NCBI GenBank assembly: GCA_006384855.1
Contig: VCJN01002570.1
Location: forward strand, 1-64,000
Source of the DNA: Tetraselmis striata
Taxonomy: Eukaryota; Chlorophyta; Chlorodendrophyceae; Chlorodendrales; Chlorodendraceae
Reading direction: 5' to 3'
DNA: 64,000 nucleotides
Below, in pieces: positions 19,594-31,911 of this stretch. A program made the translations under genes and the position numbers. The notes under the pieces were generated by a model. That model saw only the letters and a program-made list of their open reading frames with translations. It ran no database searches and was not told where the DNA came from. Every line of letters begins with the position of its first letter. Position 1 is the first letter of the stretch.

Positions 19594-20913
19594 TCGGTTA
19601 TGTCGCATGTACATATTATGATTAAGTGTATGTAATTCTAAGGTGTGGGACTCGAAGACCGGGGATGAGAAAAACGTACCCGGTACCGGGTATATGGTAC
19701 CCGGTACTTTACGTATAGTGCTTCGAGGACGCGGACATGGCCATACCGCTCTGTCCAAGCGCCGCCGCGCATCACCCGACAGCACCGCTTGACCGAGCTG
19801 TCCCCGTTGGGCATGGTCCAGCATGATAGCACAGCGCGACTCGCCGCCCCCGAATTGCTCAGAGTACGCCCTTGCAGGAGACCCAACCATGATCTAGTGG
19901 CTGCGGGTGGGGGTGGACGTCCAGATCGGGCCATCCCGCGGCCCGTTCCAGCCACTCCGTGGCAGCTAGCGCTGATGCGTGTGCGTTCCCGCTCCCAGGA
20001 GGTACGTCTGCGGTACCCTTTCCTCCCCTCCGAACCTCTGCGAGTGACGAGTACCCGTTCCACCCCGAATCTGACATGCATTGTTTTTTTTTTGCGACCG
20101 CGTGAGCGACAAGCGTGCAAGCGCGACCGTATTGTATCGTATGTAGACGCGCGCATCTATGCGTTGCGCGCGGGCGCTGTCGACGCCTGGGCTACCCCGG
20201 GGCACATTCGACTTCACATCATGCGTCAGGGCTTAGCTCCGACATGTGTGCCCATCCCATATGCAGGTAGTGTGCGGCAAAATAGGTAGAGGGATGAGTT
20301 GGAGCTGCTGCATATGCAATTGCACACACGCGAAGACCGTCGCCAAGTCGCCCTTGCGGCTTGTTTGGGTGGGGCCAAGCCATGGCATGAGAACGTTCAA
20401 GATCCGCGTTGGTGGGGTTAAAAGCAGCACCTACCTGATTGACCAGCCCCCAGGGTTGACCGTTGGGCATGACATGATAGGTGCCAACTATGTGCCAGGG
20501 GCCTTTATTGTAATGGTAGAGCATTGCAAATGAATATATCCCACGAATATCAGTGAATATGTATATTTATCTTCATGTGTTGGTGCGTGTCTGCATGCCG
20601 CACAGGCGGCGGTTGGAGAGGACGTTGTGGGCAACGCTTGCAACATGTACCAGCGTAAACCATGGTCAAATCATCACACCAAGAAGCCCCCCACTGGACC
20701 CTACAAGCATGATATTGTCACAGTTCTGGAAGGCAAGCTCTTCACTATGCAACTCGACTACGCAGCCAGCGCGAAAGCTGAGGTAGCAGAGCTTTCGCCA
20801 GCTTTGCAAGAAGCGCAACATTTAGCACAAGAGGCGCGGGCTCATGCCAGCTCGAGCAATACCCACGCTGCTCGGTGGGCGAAAGCAGCTAGTGGTTTTT
20901 GCTCACCTCAAAA
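19594..20913. other. Spacer without recognised gene
   Basis: At 19672-19710 there are overlapping palindromes built from ACCCGGTACCGGGT and GGTACCCGGTAC. A plus frame at about 20627-20926 has a helical, Ala/Glu-rich stretch (AEVAELSPALQEAQHLAQEA) that could be a coiled-coil remnant. No family is recognised. Confidence 0.45.
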
Positions 20914-21058
20914 TTACATGAGCTAGCTGAAAAAGGCGATCAGGAAATCACCCAAAAAGGCAATAGGAAACGTCCGCTACAACAAATGTGAGGTGGAAGC
21001 AGTAACAAAACAGGGTGCGGAATGAGCACGGGCTGACGCAACATGGCCGTCCGCACAC
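20914..21058 (-). repeat. 5'-truncated LINE family B tail
   Basis: About 145 bp matching the 3' ends at 1221-1375 and 26277-26400, including the GGCGATCAGGAAATCACCC core. It then diverges at its inner side. It fits a short, 5'-truncated insertion of the same LINE. Confidence 0.7.
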
Positions 21059-21059
21059 C

Positions 21060-23229
21060 TCTATTATGAAGCCCCGCTATAATGAATCCACCCCTATAAG
21101 TGGCGGACGGGAGGTAGGGGGCGTAGATGAGGATGTTAGTACTTCACTTCGTATCTCTCTGATAAACCAACCCCGCGGGGGGGGGGGGGGGGGGGGCGAA
21201 CTTGGGGCGGAGGGGGGGGGGGGGGGGGAGGAGAACCTCAGTATTAGGCCTTCTCTTGTACCCGACCGCAGCCGTAAATAATCATACCGTTACCGGTACG
21301 AAATTTGTGATTCGTTGCAACTACGAGCCGCAGTCGCTTAACACCGTACTATCAAACCGAACCGTAAACGTAAACCGTCGACATTTGCGGTTGAAGATTT
21401 GCGGCCGGCCGCGCCAATCGCAAATATGGCCATAATATTTGCAGCGGATGAAAATCGCGGTCCGCCTAATCGAAATAGTACTTAGCGCTTTACATATATG
21501 TTCTGCACAATGTACATGCCAACCGCAAATCTCCACTAAGCATACGACGCCCACAGCAATCCCCCCCCCCCCTCCCCCCGCCCCCGCCCGCCCGGCGAGC
21601 ACCCTGACGAGCGCGCATGATGGCGCGCTGATAGCACCATGCCGGGTCAAAGAGTTTAAACTTTTGAGCTCTGAAGACCATGTGCCTTCATCGGTGAGGC
21701 AGTCAGTCTTCCGTCTCTAGCTCGTGCCATTCCTGACGCCCTCCTCCCACGATCCTCTTCACAAAGGCGCAGCGCCTACACACATCGCTGTCGCCATGGC
21801 CGTTGACCCGCCCCAGGACATGACTCGCACCTTGAGGCCGGGCACGCTGGTTGGCTGGCCAACCTCCCGGGTAGTGGTAAACGGGAATCGGCGGGGACGC
21901 GATTCGCCGCTGCGGCGGCGGAGATTGACGAGATGTGCAGCCACCGATCAGGTTTGGACATGGCGCACTTGCGTCGCAGGCGCCCGCCGCCAGGCAGCGG
22001 CCCACCAGGAGCGGAGGATCATGGGTGCGGCAGGCCAAGCGGCACCACCCCCACCTCCATATGGTGGGCGCTGGTAACCCTAAGACCCGTACCCGGCTAG
22101 GTGCGGCAGGGAGCTGAGCGGGGTGGCCGGTTGTGGCGGGTCCTTTGATCCTGCGACGACCGGGGAGCCCTGCGGGGGGCTTCTTAAATAATACTCGTAG
22201 TCTTGGTAGCGCCTGCTGGCGCCGCCGGGCAGCAGCCCTGTACGGAAGGCTGCTAAAAATAATTCTTGTACGACCTCGGCCTTACGTCGGCCTCTCCGAG
22301 ATCCGCCTACGGGTGGGGAGGGGGGTCTGTACGACTCGGAAGGGGGCAGCCTACTCGCGAGGGTTGTTCGAAATAAAATCGTGTTCTCGTACCTCGGTAC
22401 AACCCGCGACAGACTTGCAAAAGATCTGGCGTACCCCCCACCCGTATGTGTTCCACCTGTGAATCACTCGAATCCCGGCCTAGTACGGCGGAGTGTTCGG
22501 CGGCGCCCTGCGGCCGACCCGTTCGGAACACCCGGGAAACCCTCAGCCGTCCCGTGAGAACGGGCGAGGGCGGCGAGCGCGAGGAGGCATGAGCCCGGCA
22601 CTTGAAGGCGGGGCGGGCGTTCGGGGGCAGAGAGGCCGGGCATGGCAGCGACTCAGGGGCCAGGAGACAAGAGCCGGAATACCCTGAGGGAGTCGCAGCC
22701 ATGCAGCGGGAGGAGTCAGCTGGCGGTAAGCTCGGTCTGACCCTGGACAGGCGGCTACAACGACAAGGCGCGCTGCGGAGGCGAGCGGTGCGCGGGCGAG
22801 CATGACCGGCCTGCCAACCACGGAGCGACGACACGCGGACACGGGGGTTGGGGAGGGGGGGGGGGGGTGGCCCGCTTTCCCCCTCTAGACCCCCTTGGGG
22901 ATCCTACCGCAAGAGCTCAGGCGGGCGAGATGGAGGCAGAATCGGCGGACCGCGGCCGAGGCCGGCGGACCGCCACAGCCGGCGTGGTGGGGCGATCAGC
23001 GCCGCGACCTGCGGGATATTTTCAACGATGGCGGCAGGTGGAGCCAAGCCGCACGACGACCGAAGATTGCGCGGTGCCGATGCATTGCCAATGTACAAGA
23101 AAACAAATCCTTTTCGGGGGTGGGGCGAGTTCTGCATTCGTAATCCCAATACTGCCAATGAGCGGCAGTCGCTCGTACTGGCGACCGCCCGTAGTTATCC
23201 GATAGTAACACAGCTACTGATCACGTGAT
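21060..23229. other. GC-rich spacer with two G runs
   Basis: Two poly-G runs lie at 21177-21196 and 21212-21228, and a C-rich run near 21560. At 22150-22400 three loosely similar segments each contain a GC-rich block followed by an A/T core such as CTAAAAATAATTCTTGTACG, a possible degenerate tandem repeat. No open frame has recognisable domains. Confidence 0.45.
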
Positions 23230-23882
23230 GGAAGGAGGCGGGGCTTGGAAACGAAAGAGGATGGCCGGAAGCCGGAGCTGCAATTACGCTATATGTGTTC
23301 CCTACTATGGTTAGAGATGGCAGGTCTAGGCGGTGGAGAGCAGCAGACTAGCACGTCAGTTGTAATCAATTTCAATTTCAATTTGCGTCGCGGACCGCCG
23401 CGCCGCCGTAGGCGCAGATACACAGCTGCCATATATTACCGGTCGCTCCCGGGTTCCAAACCGCATCCGTGGCAGCCGTCCGCAGCCGCAACAGCCGAAA
23501 TTTTCGATTTGTATGGACATTCCGTACCAGTATATATTTACGACTACGGATGCGGTCGGGTACAAGAAAAGGCCTTACAGAGGTAGTATCACTGTACTCG
23601 TCATAATCGCTATGAGTACCTGCTGCATCCGTGATTTACATCATGATCCTAGACTACGAAAACCTACCAAACTGAAACCAAGGATTAGGTCATCATGTAG
23701 TTACATGAGCTAGCTGCAAAAACTGAAATTGAAATTGATTACAACTGCTAGTGTGGTGTTTCCACTGGCTCAGACTGAGTTGTTCTTAGGACCTACTCTC
23801 TCTAACCACAGTGGGGAACACGAAGTGTTATCACAGCTCAAGCTATCGGCCATCCTCCTATGTTTCCTAGCCCCTCCTCCGT
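23230..23882. mobile_element. Foldback (long inverted repeat) element
   Basis: The left arm 23230-23384 is the diverged reverse complement of the right arm 23721-23882. The inner ends share a perfect 24-base match (CAGTTGTAATCAATTTCAAT...). Outward, GTGTTCCC.ACT.TGGTTAGAG and GGAGGATGGCCG-like blocks also pair. The 336-bp interior has no transposase. A LINE-tail-like stretch (ACATGAGCTAGCTGCAAAA) abuts the right arm. The structure suggests a MITE or foldback transposon; the strength of pairing was judged by eye. Confidence 0.65.
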
Positions 23883-25689
23883 CCACCGGGCTATAGCTAA
23901 GATAGCAGCGCCCCCCCTGCGGTCCCTACCTACGTCAGACCCATCCCATCCAGAGCTCAGCAGGCACGCTAATGCAGCCACATGCGTCCCGCATGCTGCT
24001 ACCGAGGTGTGATGGGGGAGGGGAGCTAACCGGAATAGCTGCATGGTGCTCAGAATTTGTATACCGCTGAGCCGGCTAGTTCGGTGGGGTGGGGGCTACA
24101 ATGCCCTCCATCTCTAATATTTTTGGCACAGTATACTGCGTTTAATGGCATGATCCTACCATATGAATTGCGAGGTGACTATGTGAGTCCGTCTGTGTGT
24201 AGGTGTGTAAGTGTGTCTTTCTGTCTGTCGCCGACTTTCGGAACGATTTCGCTTAGATTATTAGATACGTCCATAATGTATCCGATGTAGTTTCCGTGAC
24301 AATTCCGCGCAAGACAAAATAGCCGTCGCGCCTACATGTACCTGCAACTTACTATATGTACCGGTACGGGTACCGGTCGCCGGCCGCCCAGCCGCCGCCG
24401 GTCGGGCCGGTCGTCGCCATTTGTTAGGTCCACGGGACGGGCATGGCGCAAAGCGCCGAGCCTGCCGTGTGGACCGGACCTGGACGCCGGACGCCGTCGT
24501 TCGTCCGTCGCCGGGCGCCGGACGACCGTCGCCCGTCCGCCTCGCCGTCCGTCCGTTGACGGACGCCGGGCCCCGGGTCGACGGGTCCGCGGATGCGGGG
24601 TTGTACAGTGTGGCTACTACTACGATTGATCCTTGCGGCTCTCTGGATTCCACACTCTTGCAACGGGTCAACTTGTGACTTATATTTGGCTGCTATTGCA
24701 TGAACCAAGCCCGCGGGTCGGGCGATGCACTGTCTATAAGTCCTTTATACTTGCGGGGGAAAAGTGCGGGTAAATTCGAAAACATACAATTCCGGGCGTA
24801 TCGGCTAAACACGTACGTAGTTCTTGGGTTGCGGCGCTGATAGTCGCGGGCGTGCATCCGGCTTTGGGTTATTGGGCGCCTTGCCGCCGGAGAATATCAG
24901 CAGACGGCCCACCTGCGGCTGCTGCAAGGGGATCGTCCGGCGCGGGGGGCGACGGAGACGGCGGGCCTCGGCCGCGAGCTTGGTCAGGCAGGACGCATGG
25001 GCTGGTGTGTTTGAGGAGGGCGGAGGTATGCTCGAGGGGGGCGGTGGCCTCCGAGGCATGTCCTGTCGCGGTAGGGGCTTGGGCTGCGGCCGGTGGAGCC
25101 GGCTCGGGGTGCGGGGCTAGATCGACGCTTGTCGCCGGCTGATCGACGTCCCGTGGCGGGTCGTTGTCGTCCATCTCCGTGTTTTGAGGGGCTGCCGCTG
25201 CCGGGGGGTGGGCCGCTCGTAGCTAGTTAATGGTGGCGGGAGCTTCCGGGGGAAATGGCCGTGGTGCATCGCCGTATGGTCGGCTGTAGTCGGCGTCGGT
25301 TGGTGAATAGTTGCCATCCTCTCCCGCCCATGTAGTAGAGGCATGGTACGGGCTGCGACGAGTTTCGCATCGGATCATGTGTTAGTGGTGAGTCCAGCTC
25401 TGCTCATCCCTTCCGGGGCGGCGGCAGTCGGCATAGGGGCGCGTCTGGTCACCGCCGGGACGTCGTGAGTCGTTGATATGTGTGTACCCCGAGCTTGGGG
25501 CCGAGGGTACGGATCGGGTCCAGAAAACATACAGCTGCGGCGCATGTCGACCCCCGTCACACAGTTGCGGGTCACCAGATCGCTGAATAGCATGGCGACT
25601 TGTGTGACACCGTCGGCACCACGGGGGGAGATCGATTGGAGGCTGGCGGGACTGGCGGTTCAAAATGCGGAGGAGACGGCGGACAGCAT
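23883..25689. other. GC-rich spacer, no recognised gene
   Basis: It includes short palindromes around 24355-24395 (ACCGGTACGGGTACCGGT). Open frames exist on both strands at 24.3-24.7 and 24.8-25.2 kb but are of low complexity (R/P/A-rich) and shadow each other. Confidence 0.4.
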
Positions 25690-26165
25690 GTGGGAATCGG
25701 GTGCCTGCGCATGTTTTCGCGGCAATGGTTGTTCGAATCTGGGGGGGGGGGGGGGGGGGGGTGTGGTGGGCTCTGCCGCTGCGCGGCGCATCGAGAGTGG
25801 CGCCGACCGCGGCCTCATGTTTCTCCTCGGGTCTTTTGATGTGCATGTCGGCTGTAGTGGTGGTCTCCTGTGCAGCCTGCTCTTCATGCCCCTGTGGCCG
25901 TTGGCCGGCAGTTGGCCTGGGGCGGGCAACAAGTGGGAGTCGGATGCCTGCGATTGTTTTGCATCGATGGTTGTGCGGATCTTGGGGGGTTGGTTCATGC
26001 CGCCGCGCGGCGCATCAACAGTGGCGCCGACCACGGCCTTCTGTTATATGTCGATGTGATTGCTCCTCGGGTATGTTGATGTCCATGGTAGTTGTCTTGA
26101 TGGTCTCATGTGGAGCCTGCTCTTCACGCCTCTGTGGGCGTTGGCCATCAGTTGGCATGGTGGTG
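25690..26165. repeat. Two-copy tandem duplication of about 243 bp
   Basis: Unit 1 (25690-25932) and unit 2 (25933-26165) align over their length, starting at GTGGGAATCGGGTGCCTGCG and GTGGGAGTCGGATGCCTGCG. Unit 1 carries a poly-G run (25741-25760) where unit 2 has only a short G stretch, which suggests the homopolymer expanded after duplication. Confidence 0.75.
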
Positions 26166-26276
26166 GGTCGTCCAGTATGTACTATCACCACCAATAAAGC
26201 CGCGCCGGCTCGCCCGGATTTACTACATACGCAGTACTTCGCCCGGTGTTACGGGCCGGCTGGAAAGTGAGAAGTA

Positions 26277-28917
26277 CTAGCTGCAAAAGGTGATCATGAA
26301 ATCACCCGAAAAGTCAATAGGAAACGTCCGCTACAACAATTGCGCGGTGGAAGTAACACCATAAGAGGGTGCGGAATGACCACGGGCAGATTGGCCGTCT
26401 GCACTGAGGGAGAGAGACTGCCGATCAAGGTACCATGCACGCAAGCAAGGACTCGCTGCAACAACCCCCGCCGCGTGCGCGACAGAAGATGGCGGAATTG
26501 CTCAGCGGGCTGGCTGGCGACAAAGCTCCAAAAAGCATGGACGGACTGACCACGCAAAAAGCATGAAGTGGGGGCGTTAGGAACGCCATGGAAGTTGCGC
26601 ACATCAAGTAACACCGCGAAGATGTAGACCACCGTCAAAGCGGATTATCGGAGGCGGCCGCGGTCCTCAACCACAAAAGGGTAGTACCGGTGAATACCCT
26701 ACACTGGGACGGAAGACGCCCGGTCCGCTGCCAGCTTGTTCCGCTCCGCCTATGTCGCCGCGATCCCCAGGATGCTCCAGCGGGGGTCGTTGCCCCAAGT
26801 GGGGGTCCTGGAGAACACGCACGCGAAATCGATCATGTAATCGCATGCCCCCCCCCCCCCCCCCCCCCCGCCCGCCCACCCCGCGAGCGTCAAATCTGAC
26901 GGCCGCGAGCGGTCCGCTGGGCGCACCTCACTCGTTTCAAGGGTCAAGTCGCCGACTCCCGAGTGGTCCCGGTCGAGCACCGCCCCCGCTTCAATCGTCA
27001 CGGAAGCCCACACATTTATCAAAGCGGTATGCATGCATGCGGTGCTTGTAGTTAATTATAGTTATCGCGACGGGGCAGATGTGCAGATGATCCACGACGA
27101 AATTCGTAGCGTTCCGATTTGAGCCATCCGTAGAGCGAAGCCATACGGGGTCAATACCAAACGTGGGGCCATGGCATGTGACAAGCGCGGAACCCCCGCG
27201 CGGGCGAAGGCCCAATACCTGCGCAAGACATGGGGAATCTTGCGGCCTGACTCGTGATCCGACTGGAAAAGCGATAGGGACCCCGGCCCGCACGCGCCGT
27301 ACAAGCGCATGGTATCAAGTCGCGAGGCCGCGGCACCCTTACGTTGGAAGCCACGAGCGAGGGCCACGAAGTCACACAAGCGAATCGCACGGCTGAGTTG
27401 GCGTTGGGCAACCATTTTGGTCGTGGGTTGATCATCAGAGGGAGCACCCGTACCCGTCCCTGATGGCGGAGCTGCAGTAGTACCGCCCGGCTGCGGTTCT
27501 AGTAGGGAAGGAGTTGCCACTGACGGAGGGGGTGCCACTAACTCGCGGGGCAACGGTATCTTGAGAGCTACATAAGCGCATGTAGTAACGGTATTAGCAG
27601 TACTCGTACCACCGATAGGAAGCGATTGCCGGGAAGCGGAGGCAGCCTCACCATTACCAACTCCATGGGGAGTGGCCGTAAAAGGAGATGTGGTGACGCG
27701 CAGTCCTCCGTTAGTACTGGTGATGGTACTACCCGTACGGGCCGTAGTAGTACCAACTGATGGATCCGGTTCAGCGGTGGTCGTAGCATTACCGACCGAA
27801 AGTAACTCCAAGATAACGTGGGCGTGCCCGTACGCGGCGCGTGTTCGCGCCACACATCCGCTTGCGCGGTAACGTGGTTAGGTCCCGCACAGTCTCGTAT
27901 ACGCGGCGCGTCTCGCGGGCCCATGGCAAAGCACTCGTAGCCACGGACGACACCTCGGCGCGAACCATCTCGTACGAGGGGCCGAGGGCGGGCCCGTACT
28001 CCTGTATCATCTTTGGCAAGACAACCGATTGCGCGGAATAGAACACCGCATGGGCCTCATACTGAAGCAAGGCCATATTCAAACCGCCACAACCCGCGGG
28101 CATACACATCCGGACAATCGCAGCCTCCATTCGCGATGTAGACTGGTCGCAAGCGTCCAAGCCAAGCAACGAAAACGCAGCCGAAGTGTTGGCGGCGTAC
28201 ACGGCCTCCAAGAAAGGGTCTAGCTCCGACGGCGGCATCATGCGGCTGAGGAAGCCGGTCTGCCGCACGGCGCATACGACCAGCAGCGGCATGGCCTCAT
28301 GCATGGTCACAACTGTATCACGACGTGCCAGCCAGAGGAGGCGATGCGCTCCCATTGTGCAGCGTGGGCCTCCCGGCGCCGCCCCAACGCACCTGTCATC
28401 CATCCAGGTACACGGCGCCATCCTGGATAGGGTCGTCGCCCGGGGTACGAAACCCTTCCGGGGCCGACTTCGCCTGCACTGCCCGCAACTCGGCCTCGCT
28501 GTCACCGGGGTGACGAACGTACCGCGTCTTACTGTCCTGTACCACCAGTCCGACTTTGAAAGGCTCCGTGCGTGCAGTACTCGTCAAAAACACGCGAAAC
28601 GTGAGCCGCGGCAGTAGCCGCGCCGCAATCATCGGCGAAGCTCTGGCAGAAAGTATCAGCGGCGGTATGAGCCACAACCGCTTGCACTGGGCCCGCGATA
28701 GCGAGGCAGAATGATAGCGGGGCCATACATCACCCTGGCGCATACCCGTACGAGCAGACTGTAAAATGGCGCGCAAAAGTACCGGGGTCATGAAATAGTT
28801 ACATGAGCTATACCCAGGTAGCTGCAAAAGGCGATCAGGAAATCACCCGAAAAGGCAATATAAGGCGGGATCATCCGGCGCGTCGTAGTACAGGTCGCTA
28901 GGGCGATCGTACAACAT
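26277..28917 (-). mobile_element. LINE-like retrotransposon (family B), copy 2, 5'-truncated
   Basis: Similar to 1229-3801 from the 3' tail up to the RT core. Similarity stops near 28917, in the middle of the RT domain, while copy 1 continues for 1.9 kb, so copy 2 is 5'-truncated. The RT motif C reads FADD (about 28628-28640). Frames are broken in several places. A C run at 26849-26869 lies where copy 1 has a shorter mixed C tract. A 74-bp insertion interrupts the copy at 28792-28865. Confidence 0.75.
28792..28865 (-). mobile_element. Short LINE-tail insertion nested in LINE copy 2
   Basis: These 74 bases are missing at the matching place in copy 1 (about 3753). They contain the family B 3' tail (GCTGCAAAAGGCGATCAGGA). 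Near-identical 9-mers flank them: CGGGGTCAT (28783-28791) and CGGGATCAT (28866-28874), a likely target duplication. Confidence 0.65.
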
Positions 28918-29128
28918 CACGTCATCATGTGGATAGCTCTGGATAAGATTGTTGCAACAGAATAATATCTGAACAGTATCTTCAAAGATCTTCGGCGCGG
29001 TTAGCGACTACCTCAGCGCAGCAATACGGGTACCTGCAGTGCTGGCGGGACGGGGGGGCGGTGCTGCCGTAACGTACAAGAGGAATACCCGTAGACGTAC
29101 GGGTGCCAACACGACAAAAGCACCTGTA

Positions 29129-29180
29129 CATGTTTTTTTTTCCGCCCCCGGGACAGGACTGGCACCAGTGAAACCCTTGC
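29129..29180 (-). repeat. SINE-like family C fragment
   Basis: This fragment has a T run followed by CCGCCCCCGGGACAGGACTG and GCAGCGTCTCTACGAC. The same block occurs at 31054, 37440 and 48866. Read on the minus strand it ends in an A run, as poly(A)-tailed retroelements do. Confidence 0.65.
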
Positions 29181-29716
29181 AGCGTCTCTACGACTCTACC
29201 TGTACATGTTATTGCTCGTCGTCTGGAAGAAGGGGTGCTATCGGGCGCGCCACCTTGCGCTGTATGTACATGCTGTATAAACTGTGACGACTACATTTGC
29301 GGAGGCCGCCGCCGGGGGGGGGGGGGGGGGGGGTTGCTTCCTGCTACGGCAGGCCGGTCCGATTTAATGTATGTTATCTTTTGAGGGCGCTGATTTTGGC
29401 AGATGAAATTTCATCCGCGTATGTCAACTTGATCCGTTTGTATTTAAGCTGCATATGCCCACTGGCATGGGGCCGAGCTGAGAGCGCGGCCGCTGCAATC
29501 CGCACATGCCGCCACGCCTTATCCTGACGGAGCCATATATGTAAGCAACGGCACGTGGCAAGGGTGGACAGTCGCCCTAGGAAAGCTCACCAACCTATCT
29601 CATCGTTCCCATCCGCCAAGGATGGCGGACGACGACGTCAACGTGAAGGTGACAATGCAATGGGAGGGTCGCGCAATCTATCGGCAAGAGGGTATTCGAT
29701 TTCAAGCGGGTGCTGC
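29181..29716. other. Spacer with poly-G run
   Basis: A G run of about 20 lies at 29314-29333. No recognisable coding region is seen. Confidence 0.5.
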
Positions 29717-30130
29717 CTGCTAATGGCATGGGTATTGATGGCAAGCAATAAAACATTTCAATGTGCGGAATACCCACAAAGAAGACTCCCCTTCTTACTG
29801 GGAGCAGTACATCCCGATGTTGTTCTTCATTTGCGCATGGACATCAGGTGACTCATGCTGCGTGTTTGTACGTATGTGTACGTCGGTAGGTGGTTGGCTG
29901 CTAATGGCACGCTTGATGGCAAGCAATCAAATATCTTATTGTGCGGAATGTAGCCACAAGATGGGGACCCCCCCCCTCATCAATCATCTGTTCTTTGTGA
30001 TGACACATCGACATGTGCTTCACCGTACATTGGAGTGGGACTCCTACACGCCCACAAAGAAGACATTCCTTATTGGGATTACATGCCGACGTTGTGCTGC
30101 TTCTGCGCATGGACATAACGTGACTCATGT
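29717..30130 (+). repeat. Diverged tandem duplication with coding resemblance
   Basis: Unit 1 (29717-29856) and unit 2 (29898-30130) share CTGCTAATGGCA, GATGGCAAGCAAT and CACAAAGAAGA blocks. Unit 2 has about 96 extra bases in the middle. Translations of the late part still resemble each other (HKEDSPSYWEQYIPM versus HKEDIPYWDYMPT), which hints at an old duplicated exon or transposon gene. The family is unknown. Confidence 0.5.
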
Positions 30131-30139
30131 TGCTGCATT

Positions 30140-31053
30140 ACCTTCTTTTTGTTGCCCTGCATACTGGTTAAGAAACATGCATATTTACTATGCTGCAGCC
30201 TGCACGAATGCACCTAGTTGAATGCTGCGCATGTGATGAAGTAAGTGGAGTGATGTTCTCATATGTGCATTCGCATGTGTGCAAGACATGTGTTGACGCT
30301 GGCCACAAGGTGATTAACATGGGCCACATTATTTAACATGTAAAGATTACGAAGACGCAGCGTACGCGTAGGCATGCAATACTGCCAGTATTGCGCAACG
30401 AGGCGCAACACAGCCTAGCATAGTAATGTTCAACAACATCAGCAGAACGGCATTTGTATAATATATAGCTGCATGGATTGGTGGCTTGCGCCACCATATG
30501 GTTGGGTTGCCTCGTGGCGTTGAGTGTAATTCGCCGATGGTTCCAACAAGTGCCCCTTTCATTTTATGCTTGCATACATGGCAGAATACACCCGATTGCA
30601 TGCAATACTGCATTGGTTTTGTCTGAAAAAGTGATGCAAATGCGCATTTTGGAGCCCCCATTTGCCGGTATTGTTGTGTGTTGGACAAGTGCAAATGCGG
30701 GTGCAGATTGAGGTGGGGGAGGCTTAAAACGGGACATTAAATCAGACCGGTTCAAGTAATATATTGCAACAACTCACAATATAATATGGTTCAAGTTTGG
30801 CTGAGTGTATTTATGCCACGCACCGGTTGTGCATCTAGCATATCTGGTATACTTGTAGTCGCTACGTGTATAGCGACTAGGTAGCGATCCATCCTTATCC
30901 CGGGGGCGAAATCGAAAGAAGCATTCTTAGATCATGTACCGCCTATAATCATGTACTAAGGCTGCGGACAAGCACCCAATCGGGTTGCGTGACGCCCTTT
31001 TGCAACGCCTGGCCGGCCGCGTTTATTAACCATACCATACCATACCGGATGTA
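30140..31053. other. Spacer, no recognised gene
   Basis: AT-rich, with short open frames only. Two CATACC repeats lie directly before the SINE-like copy at 31054. Confidence 0.45.
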
Positions 31054-31413
31054 CTCGTTTCTTTTTCCGCCACCCCGGGAGAGGACTGGCAACGGCGAAA
31101 CCCGTGCAACGTCTCTACGACGGCCGTGTAGGCGGCGGCGATCTAGCTACGGGAAGCCCCGGGTGGGCGACGCTCCGTTACAGTCATCAAGCAAATTGCC
31201 GGAGCGTTCCGCAAGACTCATTGGTGGTTATTCCTGAGAAAATTCCCAAAACTGTTGTAGAACCGCCTGAAATACTGCCATCAAAATACCCGGCACTGAC
31301 CACGAAAGGTTTGCTCTATACCCGTTTATTGGGCGTCGGCCCATGCCATTCGAGTAAATCGATGAGTTGGGGCAAGCCCGATCCCGCGGAGCAAAGCATT
31401 TTCGGGGGTGCGA
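31054..31413 (-). mobile_element. SINE-like family C, long copy 1
   Basis: About 360 bp that align with 48866-49205. Shared blocks are the CCGCC..CGGGA.(A/G)GGACTGGC start, GCATTCCG.AAGACT-like middle blocks, GGGCG.CGGCCCAT, GAGTTGGGGCAAGC and GAGCAAAG.ATTTT at the far end. On the minus strand the element ends with GGCGG plus an A-rich tail. No coding frame is conserved along its length. Confidence 0.65.
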
Positions 31414-31911
31414 TACATTTGCAACAAAAAAGGCCATCTGAGAGAGGGCCCATGCCTTAATCACATGAACATGGAAGTTTTCCCATTCCCGGTAAAATGA
31501 AGATGCACTCGTACAACTGCGTTCAGTACGTACACGCAGTAGTACTTTGTGCCACTCCTAGCAAACAAAAGACACAGACCTCCGCGGCTGCCACGCGCAG
31601 CGCCAATCCGCAATTAACATGCCACACTTACTCAGTAGCGGGGACCATCGTGCCGATCGCTAGTTCACCCTGGATCAGATGTTGGGAGCGATAGCGCGTT
31701 AGACATGATAGTTTGTGCCGCGCTGTAGCTTATACCATCGACGGCGATTTCATTCACGCCGAAACATTGTGTGTGGCGACAGCGCTACAAAACCAGAAAT
31801 TGAAACATCCATGCCCATACGTACGTAGCCATAAGCCACACTTGGTGCCGAATTTATGTCACGCCCCCTTTGGAATGAGAACTATTGACATATTTTAAAA
31901 TTAGTGGTAAT
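31414..31911. other. Spacer, no recognised gene
   Basis: Only short open frames occur, and none shows domain features. Confidence 0.45.
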
